64,000 bases of DNA from Owenia fusiformis. Its lineage: Eukaryota > Annelida > Polychaeta > Sabellida > Oweniidae. Made by a program: the position numbers and the translations under genes. Below the pieces are notes generated by a model that was not told where the DNA came from, made no database searches, and worked only from the letters and a program-made list of their open reading frames with translations. How positions within the stretch are numbered: position 1 is the stretch's first letter; each line of letters begins with the position of its first letter. This document shows positions 10,486 to 22,335 of this stretch, piece by piece. The stretch lies in assembly GCA_903813345.2 (NCBI GenBank), contig CAIIXF020000012.1, positions 9,070,432-9,134,431 on the forward strand. The letters run 5' to 3'.

Positions 10486-11968
10486 CTGGGAGGATTAAAT
10501 ATGAAGTGTATAGCAATGGTCAATACGATATTTCCAGATGGATAAATTTTCCCTAGAAGCGGAACCCAAACTCAGTCATGACATAGAAGCTAACTTATGC
10601 AATTAATAGAAACTTGTTTTTTCATTATATTTTTGTGTTCTATATTTGAGATGGAATAATATGAGATTCATTTCTACAAGAGGATGGAACGAATGTGAAC
10701 TTGTATATTGAACTATACTCCTTTTCTGAATAAACAGAACAACATTTTATCCAAGCCAATTAAGAAAACCAAGACCAATGAGTGTAATTTATGCCCAGTT
10801 AAACTAACACAATAACAACTTTTTGTCTGGACTCACTTATTATGTAAGAATGAATTGTATTACCGTTTACTGCATTAAATGTCAAGTATACTATCTGTAT
10901 TAAATTTCAAATGCCTATCTCACTTATCGAAGGTATACAAGAAATGTTATTTTGAAACAAATTCAGCACAACCAAAACCATGTCCACATAATATGACAAA
11001 TCCAAGATGGCTGCCACAATTTTAGATCCATGCACATGTGAAGAAGTTAGAAATACACATGGTCCACAAGTTCCATCCCCAATAAAATGGGAAGTTTAAG
11101 GTTTTCACACATATCAACTCTATTCCTATATACTTTATATTTGTGGTAAGGCTTGTGATCTAGGTAAACTTAGCATGTACCTCCTATCCTCTGAAGCTAA
11201 AAACAGAAATAGTGACTTCAATTGAGAAAAATGAATCTTATGGGCTCCATATACATTTTGAGTGGCTGTCCGGCTTAAGTTAGATACTACTGATAATCTG
11301 AGATTGAAAATTATGTCAAGTTTAGTCTTCAGCCTCTCATAACGGATTAATTCGAGGTAATTGTGTTGTTACTGCAAAAACCTCTATTTCTTCATCACAA
11401 ATCTACCATCTTTTGCATCTGTCAAAACCCTTCATTTCATGTTCATTTTCAGACTTTTGCTTGTACCATCATTAAATATATATATTCAACTTGTTATTCA
11501 GAATATTTTAAGAACTTTTCATGAATTTTTTTATTTTCACACTTTTGAAAAAATGACTAAGTCAGATAATGGCCTCTTAATGGCATGTCCCCTTTCGAAA
11601 TAATGACTTGGTCTTTTCAGCAAAGCCCAGAAAACAAGTAGATCATTATTTCCATTTACTAATTTAACTAATACTTACTCACAATTGTAAATTGTGTTTA
11701 GAAGAGGTACAAAAATACAAAACAGAAGATGGACAACATTAAGGATGTTTTAATCTCTTTACTTTTTAATATTCTAGGATTTTATCAAATACATGATGAT
11801 GACACATATTATGAATATATTCCGATTTGAAATATTCCTACTAAAGAGGTTTAGGTAGGCCTACTTTTGAAGTCACGTTCAACTTTTACAGTATATGACA
11901 CCTCTACATGCAACCTTTTTATCAAATTTATAATAATCAATTGCACTAACGGGAAAAAAACATAATCC
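10486..11968. other. Intergenic DNA
   Basis: AT-rich, shared with 36425-37880. In unit 2 an 8.5 kb transposon is inserted at the point equivalent to about 10496. I see nothing else supportable here; the open stretch at 11361-11603 (plus) looks random. Confidence 0.5.
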
Positions 11969-12702
11969 AAAGATCTTTGAATATCAATGGTAAATTGTCC
12001 ATGTGTTTAAGATTCAACGTTTTCTAGAAAATGTGACTTTCTATGATTTTATACGACCAGCGGTAACACATTCATTATGTTCACTAGATTGAACCGGACA
12101 AAAATGTTCTTCAAAAGGGACATCCGCCAAGAGTGAGGGCTCTCTCAGCCCCAGGTGATTACATATTCTAGCAGGATAACGCTCTGAGCCATCGGGTAAA
12201 AGTCACTTTGGAATATCTGTTGGAGAATATCCCTCGATTCATTAGTCCTGATGAATGGTCGCCCAATACACCAGACGCAAAGCCCGGTGATAGCAGATGG
12301 GGGCATCATGAGTAGCTTCTGCAGGAGAAGAGGAGAGAACTTCCACAAATATTGCTTGAGCGCACCATTGACCAGTTCCGCTCTCATCCCCGTGCGAAAG
12401 GTTCTACAGGTTGGGCCAATACAAACTGGAACGTTTTTCTGTTTATTAAGTTGCCTCTATTATTGCAGTTTAATCCACAAAAATGCAGTTTATGAATGGA
12501 GTGAATGGAGTTCAATAACAAGTAAGAATTTATGCCGACAAAAAATATTATGCAACATTATGTGGGTGCATGGTATTTTTGTGTGACACACTGTATATCA
12601 TCACACTACCCTACCTAAATCATAGAAAGTCACGTTTTTGTAGGAGAAAAAACGGTAAATATCAGACACATGAACAATTTACCATTGATATTCAAAGATC
12701 TG
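11969..12702. mobile_element. Inverted-repeat element (about 730 bp), probable MITE
   Basis: The ends form inverted repeats of about 85 imperfect bases: AAAGATCTTTGAATATCAAT on the left pairs with ATTGATATTCAAAGATCT on the right, followed inward by a paired ATAGAAAGTCAC segment. The middle is open on the minus strand at 12145-12387 (80 codons, starting MRAELVNGALKQYLW) and on the plus strand at 12251-12586; I recognise neither. Target duplication and superfamily were not resolved. A near-identical copy is at 37881-38614. Confidence 0.6.
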
Positions 12703-12837
12703 ACGAAGAAAGTTAAGTCAGTGTTAGTTTAAATATTTGAATGGCAAATTATGCCTCTCCTTAAGTTTCTGTACAAAACTTCATGTCGATACCATAATGT
12801 TATGATACTTTTCTAGCCCTTTAAAAAGTTGAAAGTG

Positions 12838-13715
12838 TTATATGCAAGTATTTATAATTCATCACTTCATTTATTTTGACTGACCACTCTGGCGTTCACA
12901 ATTCATCACCTCATATCATTTAATAGTTTTATCAATTGGAAACATACACAAAGTTTACATGCTCGTGTTCATAAGTCATCACCTCATTTCTTTTGATAGT
13001 TCAACGACTTCGATAAATTCACAAATGCTACATGCAAGTATTCATAAGTCATCATCTCGTTTCATTTGATAGTTCAATCAGTTGGATAAATACACAAATG
13101 TCACAGGCTAATGTTCATAATTCATCACCTCGTGTCTTTGAACTGATAGTTCAATCACTTGGATATATGCATAAGTGTTACATGCTAGTATTCATAATTC
13201 ATCACCTCGTGTCTTTGTACTGATAGTTCAATCACTTGGATAAATACACAAATGTCACAGGCTAATGTTCATAATTCATCACCTAGTTTCTTTTCACTAA
13301 CGTGTCTGTTAAACAAATGTTACATGTTAATTGCTTGGATATGTACATAAATGTTACATCCGGGTTTTCATAATTAATCACCTCGTTTATTTTTGCTGAT
13401 AGTTCAATCGCTTAGATATATACAAAAATTGTACATGCCAGTGTTCATAATTCATCACCTCGTTTCATTTAACTCATGGTTCAATCACTTGGATACATAC
13501 ACAAATGGTAAATCCTAGTGTCCATAATACATCCCTTTTTGACTGAAAGCTCATTCACTTAGATATATACACAAATATTACATTCTATTGTTCATAATTT
13601 ATCAGCTTTGTTTCTTTAGACTGATAGTTCGATCGTTAGGATATACACACAATTGTTACATGCTGGTATTCATAATTCATCACCTCGTTTCCTTTGATAG
13701 TTCTATTTCTTCGAT
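12838..13715. repeat. Minisatellite just downstream of receptor stop codon
   Basis: Twelve imperfect units, period about 70-78 bases, each with TTCATAATTCATCACCTCGT, GATAGTTCAATCACTTGGAT and CACAAATGTTACATGC. The array ends about ten bases from the stop codon of locus B (13724), so on the minus strand it makes up the 3'-UTR or the terminator region. The array in unit 2 (38750-39552) has one unit fewer. Confidence 0.9.
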
Positions 13716-13723
13716 CTTAACAC

Positions 13724-13926
13724 TCAACGTTTAGTGCTTGTTGTGGCTGCTATAACTGAATCATTTGTTGAAGTTGGGTTTGGCGTCTGTGTTGGCTCAG
13801 GTGCTGATCTACACTTGCATTTTAGCCGTAGTACGTTCAAGGGAAGTGTGCTAAATGTGTAGAGTATTGGGTTGATAGCGCTGTTGATTGGCAACACAAA
13901 TATACTTACATATGCAACAATTTCTC
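13724..13926 (-). CDS. CTLD-LRR 7TM receptor locus B, exon 4: TM7 and tail
   Basis: Last coding exon, 203 bases including the TGA stop (13726-13724). The acceptor is TTCATTTTCAG, ending at 13927. The first two bases complete a Gly codon begun in exon 3, giving LPG-EIVAYV. It encodes transmembrane helix 7 with the NPILY form of the class A NPxxY motif (residues 787-791 of the full product). A cytoplasmic tail follows with CKCR, a possible palmitoylation site, and a Ser/Thr/Pro-rich end. The copy in locus C differs by one silent base. The exon is essential because exon 3 stops after helix 6. Confidence 0.9.
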
Positions 13927-16234
13927 CTGAAAATGAATAATTATTATAAGAAAACAATACTAATTTCATTTTCATGTATTGTTGTTAAATGCACTTTCGA
14001 CATTTTTATGTTTGCTGTGCATGTGCTTTCCTTCTCTTTAGTCAAAATACTGATCCTATTCCAGCTAAAAGTATTTCTATTCATACAAACATTTCCACTT
14101 TGTGAGATCCTTAAAATATGGACATTAATCGTGACACTATTGGACCAGTTCTACAAAAAATTGAGGTTCGTTTTAAAGTCTTCATGGTAGAAGTTGATTA
14201 ACGATTATAAGGATAATGTGCTTTATGACGTCTGAATAATTTAGCATCAAAATTACGATATAGTAAAGTAAACAAAGGTCATATAAAGACATCATCTGCA
14301 CTGGGGTTTTAATTAATAATATATCATTGAAAAGCAGTGTCCGCTTTAGGAATCTAGCCTCCATTTGAATTTCCACTGAATGCAAAATTAGATATTAACC
14401 CTTTCATCACCAATGGGCATTTTTAATTTCATTTTTAATTTCATGATATTTTGGACAATATTTGTGAGTTTGAATCCAGATTAGCTGAATGCAAATCATC
14501 AAATTGCCCTAACATGAAAATGAACACCATTGACTTGGCATTAGGTATCATCATTTCCCTTTGACCTAATATCTATTTAAATATGCCCTGATAAGTATAC
14601 TTATCAATGATATTATATAATTCCAAAATACAAATGGTATAGTACATGTAGTTCTACAAGTAAAACTAAATGTACGGCCTTTTTATAAATGTGTTCTTTC
14701 TTAAATAGCCGTACATTGAGTTATCCAAGATTTTCAGCCATGAATCGCATTTATTCGATCGCTAGGAGCATATTTACCACTACTTTATAATGTGTGACAG
14801 ATACGTGATAGTAATATAAAACAACAACTACTACACCTACCATCAATTGATTCCACTCAACGTTATTGTGGCTATTTTTCTAAACTTCTGAAATGTATAA
14901 TTTCAGCGCGTCCTTTTTGTTTGAAAAAAAAACTTTTAATGTGAAACGAAATTGTTGTCGAATAAATTGACGAAATCCCATGCAGTGTCTCGGGACAGTA
15001 TGTTGAAGACTAACATATCCACGGAGTATGATAAAGAATGGGTATCGATATGGCGAATTTTTGAACACACGTTTTTTTTAAACCAGTCATCAGAAATTTC
15101 TGAAAATCTTACAAATTGTCAATTTAATGGCCATCATTTGAATGGTAACAATATAATTTGAAATGGATATATATAGTTTCATCTATACTGTTTTAAAAAA
15201 CACATCGAACACTTGTTTTGTTCTTGGTATCATGTTTCCACAGTGAAATGAAACATCTTTCCGAACCCCATTGGAACAAAACGACATAAACACAACATTT
15301 TTAGGTCTCTCAATATTGTAATTGTACAAAGGAAATTTTGGTTGATTTTAAAAAAGTATCTTGTTATTAATGAAATAAAAGGGTTTTCTTGATTTTTATC
15401 TATTTTGGGGGGATTTTGTTTTAATTTTTGAATACTTTTTTAAAATCAACCAAAATTTCCTTTGTATAACTTTAATATTGAGAGGTCTAAAAACATGTTG
15501 TATATGCTATTTTGTTCCAACAAGGTTCAGAAAGACATTTTATTTCATTCTCAAGAATTGGTAGAAAGGAGCAAAAACAATTGCACTAAAAAAACAAAAA
15601 ATGTTAACAAAAACAGTTATATAAAATATTTTTAAATAATTTTCGCATTAAAATTGTTGTCAATCAGTCAACATTACATAAAATACCATGTTTTTTTTTA
15701 AAGAATGTCTCCAATGATTGGTTTAAGAGAAAAACATTGTTGGATTCAGTTCTCCATATCGATACCTATCCGTTATAGTCGTCTAATTAAGTGTATTCAA
15801 GGGAATATATCATGCGAGAATATCATGCGACTTATTTAGTGTACTTCATCCAGTGTGTCAACGGCGGGTTTGACATGATTTTTTTGATTTGCTATTATCG
15901 TAACCTCAACCAACTTTTCCGAACAATTTTTAAAGCTGTCTCGAATACTCGTATCCAAGGACACAGGGGGCATTGAATGATGTGTTTGTATTCATAAAGT
16001 ATGTATGCTTACTTTGATCACATAATTTATGTATTAATATCATATAATCAGGGTTAAACTAGTTAGATTCCTAAAGCTGACACTCTCAGCTTTCCAACGA
16101 TCGAGGTCGAGGTGATTTAAAAATCACTAAGGAGCGCACTTAGAGGCTCTATTTTGCTCAAGTAAAATAATATTTATCTCTCGAAGTTATGTAAGAACAC
16201 GTGCACTAATACTAATATACATAAAAACACCAAC
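13927..16234 (-). other. Intron 3 of locus B
   Basis: Clearly more diverged from the matching intron of locus C than the flanking DNA, with several large indels. It includes the inverted-repeat insertion at 15035-15773. The rest shows no coding or RNA signal. Confidence 0.7.
15035..15773. mobile_element. Inverted-repeat insertion in intron 3 of locus B
   Basis: Absent in locus C (junction near 42933). The ends share GGTATCGATATGG in opposite orientation. Inside, a long imperfect inverted repeat spans 15225-15555, with a strong core (TCAACCAAAATTTCCTTTGTA and its complement, 15325-15490). No transposase was seen, so this is a likely non-autonomous element. Target duplication was not resolved. 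Confidence 0.55.
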
Positions 16235-18223
16235 CTGGCAGCTGTACCTTGTAATAGGTTAGAAATCCCATGATTATTACTGGAACCCAGCAGCAGAAGT
16301 CGGTTGCTACGATCCACATCAATTTCGCCGCCATCTTCCTTTCTTTCTCATGTCCCAAGCATTTTTTGGTTTTTAATCTGGACATCCTTGTAGCAACGAA
16401 TATAGCTAAGTAGCCAGCAGCTATAAGAAGAAAGGCGATAAGGTTGACAACATTAAAAAGAGCAAAAGAATACTCCCAACCGTTGAAATGGGAATATTGT
16501 TGCTGCATGTTTTGTCTATCTAATGCAATACTTTCCTCCAATTCGGAACTTTCACGTTGGTTTAACATGGCTTTGTTAAACATGGCTTCTTTTGCCGAAT
16601 CATAATTCAACATAAGCGGTAAGCAAAAGCCGGATTGCGTGTAGAACTCATGAGGGCTGAAGTATTTAAGAGGGAAAAGTGGTAAAGCTGTTAGGGTAGT
16701 ACAGAGAATCCAGCCAAAGACGAGAACACAATGTACAACACGCTTGGAGAGGTGTAACCACATTTTAAAGGGAAACACTATTTTGAGGAATCGGTCTAGC
16801 GTCATGACAACAAGGATGTACACGGACATTTCACTTGACAATGATGCAATAAATCCTGAAGCCATGCATAACCCACTTTTGGTCCAGACTTCCCGGTTTT
16901 GAAAGTAGGTGTCTCTGTATTTCATATCCATCACAGCAATTATGATAATGTATACTCCCATTATCATATCCGATAATGATAGATTAACTACCAATATTTT
17001 ATTAATACTTTGCCTCGTTCCGTCTTCCCGGTACCGAATTGCTATGACTGCACTGTTCCCAAGTAGTATACATATACCAATTGTCCAAAGAGACACCCTC
17101 AGTATGTCGTTCCTCACCAGATCTTCACATGAGGAAAGGTGGTCCGGCTGTGGAAAACACTCTTTCACTGTTGCTGGAACTATACAGCACAATTCCATAT
17201 GACTACTGTCAACACTAGTCAAATTCTTAAGTCCCTCAAATAATGTTAGTGGGTATCTGGGCAATGCCTTTTGTGAAATTATGATCCGCTCAATATTTTG
17301 AAGTTTGGCAAATGTGTGTTGCTCGATCGTCTCGATGTTAGAATCCCCAATAAACAGGTATGTCAGTGATTGAAGACCTTCAAACGTGGCAGGATTTAGA
17401 CGTAGTATTTGCATGGATCTTACACTAAGAAATTTCAGTTTGTTTAACCCATTAAATTGTCCATCTAATATTCTATCATTGCTAGAAAACCTAAGCTCCT
17501 CAAGGTTACTATAGTTCGTTGGGTTTCTAAACAGCATTGTGTGTGCATGTAGTTGATCCATGCGTAATCTACGTAACAGGTGTGGATTAGGGAGAAAAAA
17601 GTCTCCTTCATGTTTCATATTCCATCCCCACATGTGGAGTTTCTCCAGAGAAATTAAATCTTCAAATATTTTACTGTTATTTGGATACTCCAAACTTGTT
17701 AGACTGTGTATATTCAAGAACTTAAGTCTGTGCAAACCTCCAAATGATCTGTTCTTCAACTTCATGGGCTCGGTGTTTAAGTACAAATGAAGAATTTCGA
17801 GTTTATCCAGCCCCTTAAATCCAAACGAGGATATTTCGCGTATATGATTCTTATGAAGTATTAATTCTTCTAGATTTGGCATTCCATGAAACATTCCATT
17901 TTCTATGTAACTTATTCTGTTGAAGCCTGCAGACAAGTATCTTACATCTTCCGATATGAACCAGAATGTATATGTAGGTATTGTGTACAGCCCTTCGTTT
18001 TGGCACTTTATAGCTTCATTCACCTTGTAGCGAGCGGGATAACCGGCGCACGAGTACGGCCAATGTGCTTTACATGTTGTATTTTTCATCTTTACACAGA
18101 TGAAAGTATCGGTGACATTTTCTTTACAATTTGCTTGACTCCATGTAATGCTGACTTCAGATGTATTTGCGCTATTCTTATTTGTCACCAACAAGTCGCA
18201 CGTTCTAGCACCAGTCATTAAAC
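16235..18223 (-). CDS. CTLD-LRR 7TM receptor locus B, exon 3
   Basis: This 1989-base exon carries most of the receptor. In order it encodes the second half of the lectin-type domain (ending CKENVTDTFICVK), a Cys-containing LRR cap, about eight to ten irregular leucine-rich repeats (for example NLEELILHKNHI), and a hinge with ELCCIVP and SSCEDL. Helices 1-6 follow. The hinge, SLSDMIMGVY in helix 2, and the GLC/GFCLPL disulfide pair match the LGR family, closest in feel to type C/GRL101. The ionic-lock motif is DRF rather than DRY. Extracellular loop 2 carries an unusual acidic insert of about 45 residues. The donor GT at 16234 follows LP-G. Such receptors bind peptide or protein ligands and couple to G proteins; no ligand can be read from the sequence. 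The open frame runs on upstream to 18341. Confidence 0.93.
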
Positions 18224-18401
18224 CTTTAAATGAAAACCATAGTAGGGTTAATAGATTTAGAGGGAATACTAGAGAATGTAAATGTTGGATGTTTTGACAG
18301 CATTCATACACTAACAAACCACATGTTCTAGCACCAGTCATTAAACCTTGAAATGAAGAGTATGGTCGGTTAAAAGAAAAAAGAAGGAATATGGAGAATG
18401 T
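18183..18401 (-). repeat. In-frame tandem duplication at 5' end of exon 3 (locus B)
   Basis: Same structure as at 620-838. Acceptors before 18223 and 18346 share phase. Upstream of the distal one the frame remains open for about 23 codons to a stop. Confidence 0.7.
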
Positions 18402-20519
18402 AAATAAATGTTAGTAGCAATCTTTTCAAAAATCATGCCGTTGATTCTCCGATAATCCCAATTTCATCTCCTGATAAAACAGAGAAACCTGATAGGTCTA
18501 GGGCCAACCCCCGTTGTAACCAAACTACCTAGATTCAAATTAACTTCGGATCCTCGAAGAGGGCCCTAAGACATTAAAAAGTTTTTGGTGACAGGTTGCG
18601 AATTAAGAGGCCATTGCTCACAATTTTTCATCAATAAGGAATCGTAAAAATAACGAATGAGATAACGGAATGAGGGAATTCCGTCACTCGGACCATTTCG
18701 CTATCGGATTCGTTCAAAGGCGAACATAATACTTGGAACCTTTCTCGTTTACAATGTCAATGTATTTGGCCTTCAGGCTTTTACTGTATACAACAAGGGC
18801 TACAGAGGAAATTTTGACTTTTTACCTTTCCCAACTATCAGATCGTTGTTTATTTTACATCTTCTTCTTCATAATTACTCTATTTTCTTAAAATATATGG
18901 ATATTTCCACATACAGGGTGGTCAAAAAATAGAAACCCTGCATTTTTCTCATATCTTTGTCATTTTAAGAAATTACTCCCTGATTTTTCACACATTTGTA
19001 AATCCTTCAATTTCCTATTACCCTACTATATTTCATGACCATCAGACTGATAGTAATGATTTTAAAACACTTTGAACAACAAGCCGTAGTTTTGGCCATC
19101 ATCGGGTTGTAGGCAAACCCGCCCAGTTGTCAATAACCCAAATGCATTCATCGGCATTGAATGATACAGATCATCTCACTTTTGAGGTCTTTAATTGTCC
19201 TGAGGTCATTTTTATACACTCTATATTTTCCATATCCCCATAGGTAGGGACATTTTGGACGACATGTGCAGGTTTCTCTATACCGCAATAGTGGCCATTG
19301 GGAATGTTCTTTAAAGTGCTGTAACACAGTGACTATCAATCTGATGGTCATGAAATATAGTAGGCCGGTAGGAAATTGAATGATGCACAAACGTGTAAAG
19401 TTATTTCTTAATATGACAAAGATATTAGGAAAACAGTGTGAGGGTTTCCAGTTTTTTTGACCACCCTGTATATCACCAATTAGACTTGGGAAAATTGAGC
19501 TTGAAACTTTGCCCATCTAGCCCCAATCTAATAATAGGCACAAAAACACTTCCAAATAGTGCTTTTAAAAAACTAAGAGAGTGGCGTCGCTGATAAAAAA
19601 AAAGTGAGGAACTGAAACCGCTAACACGGCGCTCTGTAATGATGCCAAGTGAATACTAATTAAATTTTTGAATCAAGAAACCATGCGCTCACTGCATGCA
19701 TACGTTGATTGAGAAATTAGTTGCTGCTAGCGAAACACATGCCATCTTGTTCCAGACATAATTACGTTGTGACATAGTTACTCAATAAAAATGATAGCAG
19801 TTCATTGTGTTAGCACAGGGGTCCCGGTAATTTCATCGTAATTGAAAAGAATTTTATCGAAGATACAATAAACTTCAAATATTATAGATAGAGTACGTAG
19901 AATAACGTTATCTAATTGGTACACTGCTTTAAATATGGGCATTCATAGCATCGTATAACTGCAGCCCACACTTTACAAATATTAACCATGTTCAGTTGTA
20001 TAGTTTCTAGATAGATGAATATCGCTAATAGATGTCACCCTTGTTTGTCTTTGATTCCTTTTGGACCACACCTCTAGTCACTTCAACGCTAGAAACTTGC
20101 AATAGTCACTTAATCTCATGATTTATCAAAAAGTGTTGGTTGAATCTGTCTAGAACTCGAACGGCATACTATTGTATGACCATATCAATGTACATATTGT
20201 GATTAAAATTGAAATTGTTGGTTGTCATACGAATAAACCAAGGTTTTGATGAATATTAGCATTGCACCAATGGAGATTTGGCCCAAGTTTTTTCACAATA
20301 TCATGGAAGATGATATAAATGACATAACTGTGTAGATCAAAGCTATTACTAGAGAAGACTTGTGACTGAATTCAAATATGCTAAAAATAAAGAAAAGTAA
20401 GTCACAAGAGTTAAAAAGTGCAAATCTTTTTAAATCTCATGAAAAAACGAGAATTGCTATTTAGCTATTTAGAAACTCCTTTATTCAAGTACATATTTTA
20501 ACGACTTTTAAATTGTTAC
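18402..20519 (-). other. Intron 2 of locus B
   Basis: Copy of the locus A intron, with the MITE at 18914-19468. Nothing else recognisable. Confidence 0.6.
18914..19468. mobile_element. Tc1/mariner-type MITE, unit 2 copy
   Basis: Copy of the element at 1351-1904, with intact CAGGGTGGTC ends and TA flanks. It shares its insertion site with the other units, so it was present before the segmental duplication. Confidence 0.8.
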
Positions 20520-20771
20520 CTGCGTATATGTATTGCTGCCGTTCATGGTTAATATACGGAGGTGAATCTTTATTATTCCAGTTAATCAGTGTTTCCTTTA
20601 TGCATGCAGCCTCCCTACGCCCATAAGAATAAATAGACGTAATTGCAGCCAAGAAGGCATCCTTGGACCAACAGCTTTCCCTAGCTTCCACCCATGTCAG
20701 CTTGTGTGTTTTCGTAGTAAACAAACTGTAACATGCATCATCACACCCGTACCAGCCATTTGGACATGTAT
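20520..20771 (-). CDS. Receptor locus B, exon 2: N-terminal half of lectin-type domain
   Basis: Same 84 residues as at 2957-3208, with one silent change (CCA to CCG codon). The donor here is GTAACA instead of GTACCA; both are acceptable. The acceptor is TTTTTTCAG. Phase 1 on both sides joins exon 1 (23365) and exon 3 (18223) without a break. Confidence 0.78.
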
Positions 20772-21203
20772 CTGAAAAAACATGTATAGCATTTGTCGGT
20801 TAAAGCTGCATTTTGGACATGTACGAAATAACATTTGTAACATCAGTCAGTTGAAACTGTATTTTGAACATGTACCTGAAATAACATTTGTAAGATATGT
20901 CAGGTGAAATCGCATTTTGGACATGTACCTGAAGTAACATTTGTAACATATTTCAGATGAAACTGCATTTTGGACATGTATCTGAAATAACATTTGTAAC
21001 CTCTGTCAGTTGAAATCGTATTTTAGACAGTAATGTATCTGAAATAACATTTGTAACATCTGTCAGTTGAAACTGCATTTTGTTTAAGTATCTTAAATAG
21101 CATTTATAACATCTGTCAGTTGAAACTGCATTTTTGACATGAATCTGAAATAATATTTTTAACATCTGTCAGTTGAAATTGCTTGTGTATCTGAAATTTC
21201 TGA
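20764..21203 (-). repeat. Exon 2 acceptor minisatellite, unit 2
   Basis: About nine units, as at 3201-3640, each repeating TTTCAGATACATGTCC on the minus strand. Near-identical to unit 1. Confidence 0.85.
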
Positions 21204-21472
21204 CTAGCTTTTCTACTGTACATTGTTGAGTATTGTACTGATGTACTGTGAAAATTACAAGAATGTCCTCTAATAGGAAGGTGCTACTGGGTGGAGCCAA
21301 AAGTGGTTCGCCGTGGTTCAGGTCTGCATGAAATTCTTTTCAAAATAACCGCCTTAAAATGTGAACATTTTCATACATAATTATATTTCTGACGTCAAAG
21401 TAATTTAAGATCGGATGACTTCATGAAGAAATTACATTACACAGACTCAGCAGAAATAATGTCATCAAAAAC

Positions 21473-21771
21473 ATGACTGCTGAACAGAATATCAATAATA
21501 TTCAGCGTCAAATTAGAAGCAGCACCAAGTTCCATATACTCCTAGATAAATTAAAACAGGATACAATCAAATACATTCATGAAGCTTATGGAAAGGACAC
21601 TATATCCATCCCTGGCATATATTGTTGGTACCGCTCTTTCAAAGAGGGAGAAAGTCAGTTGCAGATAAACCCAGACAGGGGTGGCCAAAAGTTGTAACTT
21701 CACCTAGTCAGATTAATACAATAAAAGAAATATTGGATGAATTCCTATCAGAAAAATTACAGACTGACTGA
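21473..21771 (+). pseudogene. Mariner-like transposase fragment, unit 2 copy
   Basis: Same N-terminal helix-turn-helix remnant as at 3910-4208, with the same frame break and no catalytic domain. Confidence 0.65.
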
Positions 21772-22174
21772 TTAAACTGTTGGTTGCACGCACCATAATA
21801 CTCAAAATGATTTAGAGGTGACATTGATGTGTGACAAGAGGATGCGCTAGCTGAGGAGCAATATTAACATTTTAAGTTGGTCATTTTGAGACTTTTTTCG
21901 TGCAGACTTGATCCACCACTAACCACCTTTGGCTGAACCCAGCACCACCACCCTGTTGGGGGTACAGTCCTGCAACTTTTACAGTACATCAGTATAATAC
22001 TTGACAATGCACACTAGAAAAATTATAAAGATATATGAAAAACAAAAAAGTTACGGCATTTTTATCAGTTCTTATTGAACACCCTGTATATCATATCTTC
22101 AGAGGTTGACAGTAATCATACACGATACTGTTTTTATATTTTATTTCCTAAAAGATTTAAGAATTTTAAGATAT

Positions 22175-22335
22175 AGAGGTTCTTATATGAGTACTTGTGC
22201 AAGATCGTCCATTCTTGATGAGCTTTGATAATTCTTCTTTATCGAGTCGCAGACGAAATAAAGAAACATTATCAAAGCGAGTCAAGAATGGACGATATTG
22301 CACAGGTACGAGTACAAGAAAGTTTTTCTCATATG
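22175..22335. repeat. Long imperfect palindrome, unit 2 copy
   Basis: Both arms are present; the apex GAGTCGCAGAC is at about 22244-22254. This is the intact reference for the deletion breakpoint in unit 3. Confidence 0.85.

Larger units (their letters stand above)
1..13950. repeat. Tandem segmental duplication, unit 1
   Basis: This stretch is repeated almost base for base from 17564 onward. The match runs to about 27872, is interrupted by an 8.5 kb insertion, and continues at 36422-39790. The start of the unit also matches 46190-46969, 50371-51442 and 58451-61237. Units lie in direct orientation about 17.56 kb apart. Differences are scattered single bases plus a few presence/absence indels: 197 bp at 8489, about 95 bp near 4790, and one minisatellite unit near 12970. 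The window opens inside exon 3 of a receptor gene, so the true unit boundary lies outside. Confidence 0.95.

Noticed and set aside
12145-12387. 80-codon minus-strand frame starting MRAELVNG
   Set aside because: Identical in both copies only because the units are recent; it lies inside an inverted-repeat element and overlaps a longer frame on the other strand. No domain recognised.
16909-17202. 97-codon plus-strand frame, also at 45537-45830
   Set aside because: Antisense shadow of the transmembrane coding region.
17886-18221. 111-codon plus-strand open frame, repeated at 323-658 and 46514-46849
   Set aside because: It lies antisense to the well-supported LRR receptor exon, and its conservation is explained by that exon.
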